Of a stretch of DNA of 6,879 nt, positions 1 to 6,793 are shown piece after piece (position 1 is the stretch's first letter; each line of letters starts with the position of its first letter). Origin of the DNA: Alphaproteobacteria bacterium. GTDB taxonomy: Bacteria > Pseudomonadota > Alphaproteobacteria > JAEULC01. Position numbers and translations under genes: made by a program. The stretch covers positions 1 to 6,879 of the forward strand of contig JADZDN010000381.1 in the NCBI GenBank assembly GCA_020851015.1. The letters run 5' to 3'. Under the pieces are notes generated by a model. That model did no database searches and was not told the origin of the DNA. It was given only the letters and a program-made list of their open reading frames with translations.

Positions 1-724
<724 letters not shown>

Positions 725-843
725 GATCGTGCGCCCGTCCTACAGTCTCGAACCCGGCATTTCCCCGGAGAGCGGCGCGGTTGGAACCCGCACCGCAAAA
801 CGAACCGGTCCCTGTCGGCAGCCCCCGCCGGCAAGGCGCGCGT

Positions 844-872
844 TTGCTAGCATGCTTGGATGTACGGTGCAA
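844..872 (-). promoter_or_regulatory. Candidate promoter for the atpHA operon
   Basis: On the minus strand TTGCAC (872-867) is followed after 17 nt by TAGCAA (849-844), which is preceded by TGC as in an extended -10. Each hexamer matches only about half of the sigma-70 consensus. It would give a leader of roughly 110-120 nt before the atpH GTG. The operon needs its own promoter here, since more than 600 bp without a convincing minus-strand gene lies upstream. The -10 region contains the palindromes TGCTAGCA and GCATGC, so the signal could instead be a protein-binding site. Confidence 0.3.
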
Positions 873-904
873 GGCGCGAACAGGCGCGCGCGCGAGCCAC
901 AGCG

Positions 905-948
905 ACGCATGCGTAACGCATTGGCGAACTTCGTCGAATGCGTTGCGC
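905..948. repeat. Palindrome cluster (ACGCATGCGT plus a 12-bp inverted repeat)
   Basis: ACGCATGCGT (905-914) is a perfect 10-bp palindrome. Overlapping it, GCGTAACGCATT (911-922) and AATGCGTTGCGC (937-948) form an inverted repeat pairing at 11 of 12 positions, the exception being a T-G pair, around a 14-nt centre. The hexamer ACGCAT therefore occurs four times in 44 bp: direct at 905 and 916, inverted at 909 and 938. No T-tract follows on either strand, so it is not a standard intrinsic terminator. An operator for a dimeric regulator or a structured RNA leader are both possible. Confidence 0.6.
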
Positions 949-1054
949 CACCGATCGGCATTGGTACCCAGTCCGCCGCCGATCCCGCCTCTTCGGGACG
1001 AACCCGCGCGCGGCGCGCGGCGAATTCGACGGTTGTCCATTCCATGCGGCGCGC

Positions 1055-1158
1055 ACAACAATTCAGTTGCAATTGTTCTTGTAATGTTCCAGTATCTCTG
1101 AGGTAGTTCGATAAATCTGTTATGCAATTAAAAGAATACTACGATTTGACGATAAGCG
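1055..1158. other. Low-GC island
   Basis: By hand count about 35 of 104 bases are G or C (about 34%), in a window that is otherwise strongly GC-rich. It contains an inverted repeat, AACAATT (1057-1063) and AATTGTT (1071-1077) around CAGTTGC, and the 7-mer TGCAATT twice (1068-1074 and 1123-1129). I see no convincing -35/-10 pair and no recognisable gene. It may be a junction left by insertion or deletion of foreign DNA, or a regulatory region. Confidence 0.6.
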
Positions 1159-1172
1159 ACCGAGGGACACAT

Positions 1173-1331
1173 GTGATCGTCGACATGGCAACGGCCGCCA
1201 GAGCGCGCGCCCGGCCGTCCGCGGCAACGCCCGGGGTCGTGATGGTCCAATGGTGCGCGCGTGGCTTTGCGCTGGCCCTGATCCTGGCGCTGGTCCTGGT
1301 GCTGCTATCGGCGGCGCTCGATCCTTCGTAG
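1173..1331 (+). CDS. Possible small single-pass membrane protein
   Basis: This is a candidate only. From GTG at 1173 the frame encodes 52 residues. A polar N-terminal part rich in Ala and Arg is followed by an uninterrupted hydrophobic stretch, GFALALILALVLVLLSAAL, long enough for one transmembrane helix, then DPS and a TAG stop. GAGGGA at 1162-1167 lies 5 nt before the GTG and is a plausible ribosome-binding site. An in-frame ATG at 1185 (48 residues) has no such site. About four-fifths of the third codon positions are G or C, in keeping with real genes here. No family is recognised and no function is suggested. It stops 4 nt before the convergent stop of the truncated DUF2817 gene. A chance ORF in GC-rich DNA remains quite possible. 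Confidence 0.3.
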   Translation: MIVDMATAARARARPSAATPGVVMVQWCARGFALALILALVLVLLSAALDPS

Positions 1332-1334
1332 GAC

Positions 1335-1358
1335 GTCAGGGATCCGCAAGCCCCTGAC
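1335..1358. repeat. Inverted repeat at the truncated end of the DUF2817 gene
   Basis: GTCAGGG (1335-1341) and CCCTGAC (1352-1358) are perfect 7-bp arms around a 10-nt centre. The repeat covers the stop codon and the last codons of the truncated peptidase gene, exactly the part where its protein departs from the family. No T-run follows on either strand, so termination activity would be weak. It may be a scar of the event that removed the 3' half, or may act as a bidirectional hairpin between convergent ORFs. Confidence 0.5.
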
Positions 1359-1935
1359 CGTCGCCGCCGTAGAAAAAGCCAAGCGGATGCTTGTACTGCC
1401 CGGCCGACCAGGCGGTGAAATAGGCCACGTCGCCGTGCGTCTCGCGCCAAGCCTTCAGCCGCGCCATCGCGGCGTCCAGCGCCGGCCCCTCGATCGCGTC
1501 GGGCAGGAAATCGCGGGCGAGCTCGTCGTAGCCGGGGTTTTCCGGCAGCGGCTTGGCGAAATCGACATGGTTGCGGTTGAGGTCGACGCCCTCCTCGGTC
1601 ACCCGCCGGAGCCACGCGAAGCCGTGGGGATTGATCGCATGGACCAGCAGCACCGCCACGCCCCGCGGCAGGGCGCGCGCGGCGTCGCTGCGCATCCAGC
1701 CGACCTGCGCGCCGGAGCCGCAGAAGCCTTCGACCCCATGCGTGCCTGAGATCAGCACCGCCACGCGCTCGGCATCGCCGGGCCCGAGCCAGGCCACATC
1801 GCAGGTCAGCGCTTCCCCGCGCGGGCCCTTGTTGGGGTTGGCGTAGCTGGCGGGCGATGCGCCGAGCGCGCTCGCCGCCGCCAGGAACTTGTCGCGGGCC
1901 TCGGCGTAGTCGGCGGCAAACGATCGCGTGTCCAT
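1336..1935 (-). pseudogene. DUF2817 / M14-like zinc carboxypeptidase, C-terminally truncated
   Basis: The 199-residue product matches the N-terminal half of DUF2817 proteins, a branch of the M14 metallocarboxypeptidase fold that is usually about 350-370 residues long. Visible motifs are SGTHGVEGFCGSG with putative zinc ligands His66 and Glu69, then NPHGFAWLRR (102-111) and VDLNRN (117-122), the substrate-binding segment of M14 enzymes. Family members then continue from FYGG into a W-S-N-R segment, and later supply the third zinc ligand (in a D-F-H-T-G type motif) and the catalytic Glu. Here FYGGDG is followed only by QGLADP and a TGA, so those residues are absent and activity is unlikely. The 5' end looks normal: ATG at 1935 preceded by a GAGGGAGAGG tract, 16 nt after the methyltransferase stop, suggesting co-transcription. 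The start and body show no frameshift. I infer a 3' deletion or replacement; the lost half is not recognisable downstream. Confidence 0.85.
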
Positions 1936-1951
1936 CCTCTCCCTCTTGGGC

Positions 1952-2788
1952 CTAGCGGCGCAGCAATTCGTACATCAGGATCCCGGCGGCGACCGAGACA
2001 TTCAGCGATTCGACCCCGTCGGCGCCGGGGATCGCGACCAGCTCAGCCGCAAGCTTTTCCACCGCCGGCGAAAGCCCGCTCTCCTCGGTGCCCAGCACCA
2101 GCGCGACCGGCCGGTCGCCGCGCTTCAACCCCGCAAGACTGGTCCCACGCGGCGAGGCGGCGAGGATGCGATGCCTGCGGCCGAGATCGCGCAGGAAGCC
2201 CGCGATCGCCGGCGGCCGCCACAGCACCACGTGCTCGAAGCCCCCCTCCGCCACGCGATAGGCCGCGGGCGACGGCAGCGCCTGCTCGGCGCGCTCCGAC
2301 AGCACGACCTGCTCGATTCCCAGGAAAGCGGCGGTACGGACGATCGCGCCGAAATTATGCGGGTTGCCGACGCCATCGAGCACGAGCACGGGCTGGCGCG
2401 CCGCCGCCCATGCATCGATCTCGCCGCGCCCGGGCAGGCGCGGCGCGCGGGCGGCGATCACCGCGACGATGCCGCCGTGGTGCAGCGTGCCGGCGATGCG
2501 CGCCAGCTCGGCATCGTCCTTGACCGCATAGGCGCGGCGGCGCTCGGCCAGGTAGCGGCACATCGCGCCCGCCCCCGGCGCGGTGGCACGGTCGAGATAG
2601 AGCCGGCGGATCGCGTCCGGGTCGCGGCGGAACAGCGCCTCGACCGCGCGCAGGCCGCTGAGCTTGAACGCGTCCGACGCTTCGCCCGGCGGCACGGGCG
2701 CCTGCCGGCGCGCCGGACGGCGCGGCTTGGGTCGCTGTCGCATGGCGACACCAGAGGACGGCGGCGGTGGTCCCGTCAAGTCGGCCAT
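1952..2788 (-). CDS. SpoU/TrmH-family RNA 2'-O-methyltransferase (YfiF-like)
   Basis: A SPOUT-class enzyme that uses S-adenosylmethionine to methylate ribose 2'-hydroxyls in rRNA or tRNA. The 278 residues comprise a basic, Pro/Arg-rich tail (16-30), an L30e-like RNA-binding domain (about 41-110, starting LSGLRAVEALFRR) and the knotted catalytic domain. Motif 1 is NPHNFGAIVRTA (142-153, with the key Asn and Arg), motif 2 LVLGTEESGLSP (230-241) and motif 3 VESLNVSVAAGILMYELLR (259-277). The segments GTLHHGGI (100-107) and AEGGFEHV (180-187) recall E. coli YfiF more than RlmB, so I do not assign a symbol; RlmB (23S G2251) is the main alternative and the substrate is open. ATG at 2788 gives the longest form; ATG at 2743 (residue 16) also fits and neither has a clear Shine-Dalgarno. 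It lies 49 bp from the divergent TPR gene and leads the likely operon with the truncated DUF2817 gene. Confidence 0.9.
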   Translation of the reverse strand: MADLTGPPPPSSGVAMRQRPKPRRPARRQAPVPPGEASDAFKLSGLRAVEALFRRDPDAIRRLYLDRATAPGAGAMCRYLAERRRAYAVKDDAELARIAGTLHHGGIVAVIAARAPRLPGRGEIDAWAAARQPVLVLDGVGNPHNFGAIVRTAAFLGIEQVVLSERAEQALPSPAAYRVAEGGFEHVVLWRPPAIAGFLRDLGRRHRILAASPRGTSLAGLKRGDRPVALVLGTEESGLSPAVEKLAAELVAIPGADGVESLNVSVAAGILMYELLRR

Positions 2789-2802
2789 GCATGTCGAGGC
2801 CG

Positions 2803-2831
2803 TGGCGCGCGCCAGACCGGACCGCTAGGCT
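2803..2831 (+). promoter_or_regulatory. Weak candidate promoter of the TPR gene
   Basis: In the 49-bp divergent spacer TAGGCT (2826-2831) could act as a -10 element, with TGGCGC (2803-2808) 17 nt upstream. Matches to consensus are poor. The -10 would end only 6 nt before the ATG at 2838, which implies a leaderless or nearly leaderless mRNA and fits the lack of a Shine-Dalgarno there. Confidence 0.2.
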
Positions 2832-2837
2832 TTGCCC

Positions 2838-4157
2838 ATGACGCGCGCCGACGCTTTCGACCTGCCGGTCCGCGCCGCTTCGGACGCGGCGCTCGCCGCC
2901 TACCGGCGCGGCGTCGAGGCGATGCTGACCGCCAACGCCGGCGCCGAGGCCGCGCTGGGCGAGGCCCTGGCGCAGGATCCCGGCTTCGCGCTGGCCCATG
3001 CCGCGATGGCGCGCAACCACCAGCTCAACGCACGCATCGACGCGGCGCGCGCAGCGATCGCGCGCGCCAGCGAGCTGGTCGCACGGGGCGAGACGCGCGA
3101 GCGGCAGCACGTGGACGTGCTGGCGCTGGCGTTCGGCGGCCAGGGCGCCACCGCGCTCGACGCGCTGCGGACACACATGGAAACCTATCCGCGCGACGCG
3201 GTCGTCCTTTCGCTGGCGCTGGGCGTCTACGGGCTGATCGGATTCAGCGGCCGCGTCGATCACCACGCCGAGCAGCGCCGGCTGCTGGAAGAGCTGCAGC
3301 CGCGCTGGCCGGCGGATGGCTGGTTCCTCGGCTATCTCGGCTGGGCGCAGGCGGAAACGGGCGAGCCCGAGCTGGGCGCGACGACGGTCGAGCGCGGCCT
3401 GGCGCTGAAGCCGCGCAACGCCAATGCCGCGCACGGGCTGACCCATGCCTATGTCGAGCTCGGCGCTGCCGAGACAGGCTACGCCTTCCTCGCGCCTTGG
3501 ATCGCGGACTACGACCGCGCCGGGCTGCTGCATTGCCACCTGAACTGGCACCTCGCGCTCTACGAGCTGGATCGCGGCCAGTCGCAAGCCGCAAGCCGGC
3601 GTTTCGACGAGGCGATCCAGCCGGATCGCGCCCTGGCGCCGCCAATGCCCGTGCTCGCCGACGCGGCGTCGTTCCTGTGGCGCTGCCAGCTCCATGCGCC
3701 GGGTGACGGCGATCTCCCCTGGCGCGGCGTCGCGGCCCTGGTCGCGCGTGCCTTCCCGTCGTCGGGTCTCGCCTTCGCCGACCTGCATGCCGCGATGGCC
3801 GAGGCGGCGACCGGCGACGCGGCATCGCTGGCGCGCCGCATCGCCGCGCTGGACCAGCGCGCCGCCGCCGGCAGCTTGCCGCCCGGGCGCGTGATCCCCA
3901 CGCTCTGCCGCGCGGTGGCCGCCTATGCCGCGGGCGACGACGGCGAGACCATCACGCTGATCGAACACGCCCTGCCCGACCTGCCGCGGATCGGCGGCAG
4001 CCATGCCCAGCGCGAGGTATTCGAGGACACGCTGGTCGCCGCCTGCCTGCGCGCCGGCCGGCACGAGCGCGCGCGGACGCTGCTGCAAGCGCGCCTGGCG
4101 CGCCGCCCGCGCGAACAGGACCGTCGATGGCTTGCCATGACTACGTCAATGGCGTAG
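2838..4157 (+). CDS. TTC38-like tetratricopeptide repeat protein
   Basis: A 439-residue all-helical, Ala-rich protein of the tetratricopeptide superfamily, most like the bacterial relatives of TTC38. Repeats of TPR type (ALGEALAQDPGFALAHAAMA at 40-59; a unit around 164-200 ending in LALKPRNANAAHG) are followed by the family hallmarks: AAHGLTHAYVELG (197-209), then LLHCHLNWHLALYELDRG (230-247), with its H-x-x-W-H pattern, and near the end RIGGSHAQREVFEDTLVAA (384-402). No signal peptide or membrane segment is seen, so it should be cytoplasmic. TPR folds are scaffolds for protein contacts; the partner is unknown and no enzymatic role is claimed. I chose ATG 2838; an upstream TTG at 2832 adds only two residues. 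No Shine-Dalgarno is visible. The last codons (TTSMA then TAG) lie inside the promoter and operator of the following antitoxin gene, so the natural C-terminus may have been altered when that module arrived. Confidence 0.85.
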   Translation: MTRADAFDLPVRAASDAALAAYRRGVEAMLTANAGAEAALGEALAQDPGFALAHAAMARNHQLNARIDAARAAIARASELVARGETRERQHVDVLALAFGGQGATALDALRTHMETYPRDAVVLSLALGVYGLIGFSGRVDHHAEQRRLLEELQPRWPADGWFLGYLGWAQAETGEPELGATTVERGLALKPRNANAAHGLTHAYVELGAAETGYAFLAPWIADYDRAGLLHCHLNWHLALYELDRGQSQAASRRFDEAIQPDRALAPPMPVLADAASFLWRCQLHAPGDGDLPWRGVAALVARAFPSSGLAFADLHAAMAEAATGDAASLARRIAALDQRAAAGSLPPGRVIPTLCRAVAAYAAGDDGETITLIEHALPDLPRIGGSHAQREVFEDTLVAACLRAGRHERARTLLQARLARRPREQDRRWLAMTTSMA

Positions 4158-4160
4158 TAT
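4132..4160 (+). promoter_or_regulatory. Sigma-70-like promoter of the antitoxin locus
   Basis: TTGCCA (4132-4137, five of six to the -35 consensus) is followed by exactly 17 nt and TAGTAT (4155-4160, four of six to the -10 consensus). It is the best promoter match in the window and lies wholly in the 3' end of the TPR gene, including its stop codon. Transcription should begin near 4166-4168, at the start of the 20-codon ORF. Confidence 0.6.
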
Positions 4161-4166
4161 ACGCCA
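4140..4166 (+). promoter_or_regulatory. Nested inverted repeats, probable antitoxin operator
   Basis: Two overlapping inverted repeats are present: ACTACG (4140-4145) with CGTAGT (4153-4158), and TGGCGTA (4150-4156) with TACGCCA (4160-4166) around a 3-nt centre. Both cover the -10 hexamer, the place expected for autorepression by a Cro/C1-type antitoxin, whose gene begins 59 nt further on. Binding is inferred from position and symmetry. Confidence 0.55.
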
Positions 4167-4228
4167 TGCCGCGCTGGCAGACGGGCACCTGCAAGGAGAT
4201 CGCAAAGACCTATGGAGCGAGACGATGA
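4166..4228 (+). CDS. 20-codon ORF in the position of the missing toxin gene
   Basis: ATG at 4166 opens a 20-residue frame, [20 protein letters not shown], whose TGA overlaps the ATG of the HTH gene as ATGA. In NadS/HigA-type operons a RelE/HigB-like toxin of roughly 100 residues normally precedes the antitoxin. Here only this short frame lies between promoter and antitoxin. It may be an internally deleted toxin remnant or a leader peptide coupling translation to the antitoxin. The peptide is too short to assign to a family. The ATG falls at about the predicted transcription start, so it would be read leaderless. Confidence 0.25.
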   Translation: MPRWQTGTCKEIAKTYGARR

Positions 4229-4560
4229 CACGCCAGGCACATGACCGGATCATGGCCGGACTGCGCGACGCAATTGCCTATGCGAAGGGCGATCTTGCGA
4301 AGGGCAAGCCGCGACGCGTTGCCGTTCCGCAGGTGGACGTACGCGTCGCAAGGCGCCGGTTGTCCATGTCGCAGAGCCGATTTGCCCACGCTTTCGGCGT
4401 GAGCGTCGCCACCGTCCGCAACTGGGAGCAGGGGCGCCGGCAGCCGGAGGGTCCAGCGCGCGTTCTGCTCGCCGTGATCGCGCATAGTCCGGGAGCGGTA
4501 CTGGAGGCGCTCGAAGTACGGACAACGCCCAAGCGCCGCGCCCGCGACGCCCTCACATGA
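4225..4560 (+). CDS. Cro/C1-type HTH antitoxin-like regulator (NadS/HigA type), orphan
   Basis: A 111-residue DNA-binding protein of the type II toxin-antitoxin class. The N-terminal segment [12 protein letters not shown] (12-23) followed by [17 protein letters not shown] (30-46) and the helix-turn-helix [21 protein letters not shown] (47-67) with [15 protein letters not shown] are characteristic of NadS-like antitoxins, which usually partner a RelE/HigB mRNA interferase and autorepress the operon. GGAG (4214-4217) lies 7 nt before the ATG, a good ribosome-binding site. No toxin gene of normal size is found on either side: upstream there is only a 20-codon ORF, and downstream the gene runs 8 bp into the convergent end of priA. 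The product may therefore be an orphan regulator, or may neutralise a toxin encoded elsewhere. The short basic tail ([11 protein letters not shown]) is variable in the family. A promoter and operator lie immediately upstream, so self-regulation probably persists. Confidence 0.88.
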   Translation: MTRQAHDRIMAGLRDAIAYAKGDLAKGKPRRVAVPQVDVRVARRRLSMSQSRFAHAFGVSVATVRNWEQGRRQPEGPARVLLAVIAHSPGAVLEALEVRTTPKRRARDALT

Positions 4561-6793
4561 AGCTGTAGGGATCGACGTCCACCTGCACGCGGATGTCGCC
4601 CGCTAGCGGCACGCGGGCGAGCCAGTCGCGCAGCAGGAACTGCACGTCGATGCCGCGACGCGCCTTCATCAGCAGCCGCCGGCGATGCCGACCGCGCAGC
4701 AGGGACAGCGGCGCCGGCGCGGGGCCGAGCACCTCCACGCCCGCCACGCGCGGCGCGGTGCGCGCCAAGGCGCGCGCCGTCGCGTCGGCATGGGCGGCGT
4801 CGCCCGACGACACGATCAGCGCGGCCAGGCGGCCGAAAGGCGGCATGCCGGCTCGCCGGCGCTGCTCGGCCTCGGCCGCCAGGAAGCCGTCGCGGTCGCC
4901 GGCGATCAGCGCGCGCATCACCGCGTGGTCGGGGTCGGCGGTCTGGATCAGCACGCGACCCGGCCGGTCGGCGCGCCCGGCGCGGCCCGCGACCTGGTAG
5001 AGCAGCTGGAAGCTGCGCTCGGCCGCGCGCAGATCGCCGCCGGCCAGCCCCAGGTCGCCGTCGACCACGCCCACCAGGGTCAGCATCGGGAAATGGTGGC
5101 CCTTGGCCACGATCTGGGTGCCGATGACGATGTCGAGCTCGTGCGCCTCGCCCGCGCGCACGAACTCGGCCGCCGCGCGCGGGCCGGTGATCGTGTCGCT
5201 GGCCATGACCGAGGCGCGCGCCTGGGGGAACAGCTCGGCCACCTCCTCCGACAGGCGCTCGACGCCGGGCCCGCAGGCCGCCATCTCGCCTTCCGCGCCG
5301 CAGGCCGGGCATTTCTCGGGCAGGCGCGTGGCGTAGCCGCAGTGGTGGCATTGCAGCCGACCGACCAGGCGATGCTCGACCAGCCAGGCCGAGCAGCTCG
5401 GGCATTGCAGCCGGTGGCCGCAGGCGCGGCACAGCGTCAGCGGCGCGTAGCCCCGGCGATTGAGGAACAGCATCGCCTGCTCGCCCTGCGCCAGCGTGTC
5501 GCCGAGCGCCTGGCGCAGCGTCGGCGACAGCCAGCGCTGGCGCGGCGGCTTGTCGCGGCGGAGGTCGATCGCCGCGATCTCGGGCAGCGCGGCGCCGCCG
5601 TGACGGGCCGGCAGGTTCAAGCGCCGGTAGCGGCCGCTGTCGGCGTTCACCACGCTTTCCAGCGACGGCGTGGCCGAGGACAGCACGATCGGGATCTGGC
5701 CCAGATGGGCGCGCACCACCGCCATGTCGCGCGCGTGGTAGATCACCCCGTCCTCCTGCTTGAAGGCGGCGTCGTGCTCCTCGTCGACCACGATCAGGCC
5801 GAGGTCGGGATAGGGCAGGAACAGGGCCGAGCGCGCGCCGACCACGACCTTGGCGTTGCCCGCCGCCACGTCGCGCCAGGTCTGGCGCCGGCGCTTGGAC
5901 GACAATTCCGAATGCCATTCCGCCGGCATGGCGCCGAAGCGCTGGGCGAAGCGGTCGAGCCAGGCCGCGGTCAGCGCGATCTCGGGCAGCAGCACCAGCG
6001 CCTGCCGCCCCTGACGCAGCGCCGCGCCGATCGCCTCGAAATAGACCTCGGTCTTGCCCGACCCGGTGACGCCATCGAGCAGGGTGGCGCTGTAGCCGCG
6101 CGCCGCCACGCGCTCGCGCAGCTCGTCCGCGGCCGCTTCCTGGTCCGCCGACAGCTTGGGGCCGGGCTTGGCCCCGTCGGGCTGGATCGGCAGCACATCG
6201 GTCTGCAGCGCGACGGGAACGAGCAGCCCCGACTCGGCCAGCGCCCGCACCACGCCCGTCCCGACCCCGGCCTCGCGCGCAAGATTGGCCGCGGGCAGCG
6301 GCGGTCCGGATGCCGCCAGGTCGAGCACGCGCCGGCGCTGCGGAGTGAGCTTGACGCCCTCCGGCACGGACTCGCCCGCGCGCCGATAGGCGACCACCGG
6401 CCGCGGCGGCGCCTCGAACACGGCCGAGACGCTCATCGCCATGCGCAGCACGGCGCCGGGCGGCGCCAGGGTGTAGGACGCGACCCAGTCGACGAATCGC
6501 CGCGCCACGTCCGGCAGCCTCGCCAGGTCGAAGCGGTGTTCGATGTCCTTCAGCCGCGCCGCGTCGATCGCCGCCGGCCCGTCCGCCGGCGGGTCCCACA
6601 CCACGCCGATCTCGTGCCGGCGGCCGAGCGGCACCAGCACGAAATCGCCGGGCTGCGCCGCGTTTCCGGCAGGAACGCGATAGTCATAGGCGCCGGCCAG
6701 CGGCAGCGGCAGCAGAACCTGCACGCGCGATTCCGGTCCGGCCGCGCCGGACTCGGCGGCGGAGGCGAGCGAACTGGCCGCGCGGTCGGCCAT
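4553..6793 (-). CDS. priA: Primosomal protein N' (replication restart helicase)
   Basis: PriA, a 3'-to-5' superfamily 2 DNA helicase that recognises stalled or repaired forks and reloads the replicative helicase. The 746 residues are close to the usual length and every landmark is present. The 3'-end-binding domain is near the N-terminus ([20 protein letters not shown], about 24-43). Then come Walker A GVTGSGKT (241-248), the DEEH box (337-340), SSATPS (372-377), and a zinc module with cysteines at 455, 458, 464, 467, 482, 485, 495 and 498. Motif V, with [12 protein letters not shown], lies at about 558-569, and motif [15 protein letters not shown], at 600-612. The C-terminal fold ends DVDPYSFM. 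I chose ATG 6793 because GGAG (6805-6802) lies 8 nt before it; ATGs at 6811 and 6838 would add 6 or 15 non-conserved residues and lack such a site. The 3' end overlaps the convergent HTH gene by 8 bp. In many Alphaproteobacteria priA lies close to atpH on the same strand, as here, though separated by about 3.8 kb. Confidence 0.97.
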   Translation of the reverse strand: MADRAASSLASAAESGAAGPESRVQVLLPLPLAGAYDYRVPAGNAAQPGDFVLVPLGRRHEIGVVWDPPADGPAAIDAARLKDIEHRFDLARLPDVARRFVDWVASYTLAPPGAVLRMAMSVSAVFEAPPRPVVAYRRAGESVPEGVKLTPQRRRVLDLAASGPPLPAANLAREAGVGTGVVRALAESGLLVPVALQTDVLPIQPDGAKPGPKLSADQEAAADELRERVAARGYSATLLDGVTGSGKTEVYFEAIGAALRQGRQALVLLPEIALTAAWLDRFAQRFGAMPAEWHSELSSKRRRQTWRDVAAGNAKVVVGARSALFLPYPDLGLIVVDEEHDAAFKQEDGVIYHARDMAVVRAHLGQIPIVLSSATPSLESVVNADSGRYRRLNLPARHGGAALPEIAAIDLRRDKPPRQRWLSPTLRQALGDTLAQGEQAMLFLNRRGYAPLTLCRACGHRLQCPSCSAWLVEHRLVGRLQCHHCGYATRLPEKCPACGAEGEMAACGPGVERLSEEVAELFPQARASVMASDTITGPRAAAEFVRAGEAHELDIVIGTQIVAKGHHFPMLTLVGVVDGDLGLAGGDLRAAERSFQLLYQVAGRAGRADRPGRVLIQTADPDHAVMRALIAGDRDGFLAAEAEQRRRAGMPPFGRLAALIVSSGDAAHADATARALARTAPRVAGVEVLGPAPAPLSLLRGRHRRRLLMKARRGIDVQFLLRDWLARVPLAGDIRVQVDVDPYSFM

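Larger units (their letters stand above)
725..1172. other. Non-coding gap upstream of the atp operon
   Basis: I find no supportable gene here. Open frames on both strands give Arg/Cys/Ser-rich translations without recognisable domains, typical of shadows in GC-rich DNA. The gap holds the candidate atp promoter, a palindrome cluster at 905-948, a short alternating GC tract around 886-895, a 10-bp palindrome CCGCGCGCGG at 1004-1013 and the low-GC island at 1055-1158. The missing 3' half of the truncated DUF2817 gene is not recognisable in it. Confidence 0.6.

Noticed and set aside
911..948. Intrinsic terminator reading of the strong hairpin
   Set aside because: Neither strand has a T-run after the stem, and no transcribed gene clearly ends there.
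886..1020. Possible CRISPR or tandem-repeat array in the GC-rich gap
   Set aside because: Only short alternating GC tracts and isolated palindromes are present; there are no regularly spaced repeats with unique spacers.
1122..1172. Upstream extension of the small membrane ORF to ATG 1122
   Set aside because: It has no ribosome-binding site, lies in the low-GC island and its codons differ from the rest of the frame; GTG 1173 is better supported.
1928..3706. Long plus-strand open frame of 592 codons
   Set aside because: It runs antisense to the methyltransferase gene and then out of frame through the TPR gene; the translation is Arg/Gly-rich with no domain, while both overlapped genes have clear motifs.
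2355..4088. Long minus-strand open frame of 577 codons opposite the TPR gene
   Set aside because: Low-complexity shadow of GC-rich coding DNA; TTC38-like motifs are on the plus strand.
4278..6599. Minus-strand open frame of 773 codons overlapping priA
   Set aside because: It is an alternative frame of priA, rich in Arg, Ala and Gly and without the helicase motifs seen in the priA frame.
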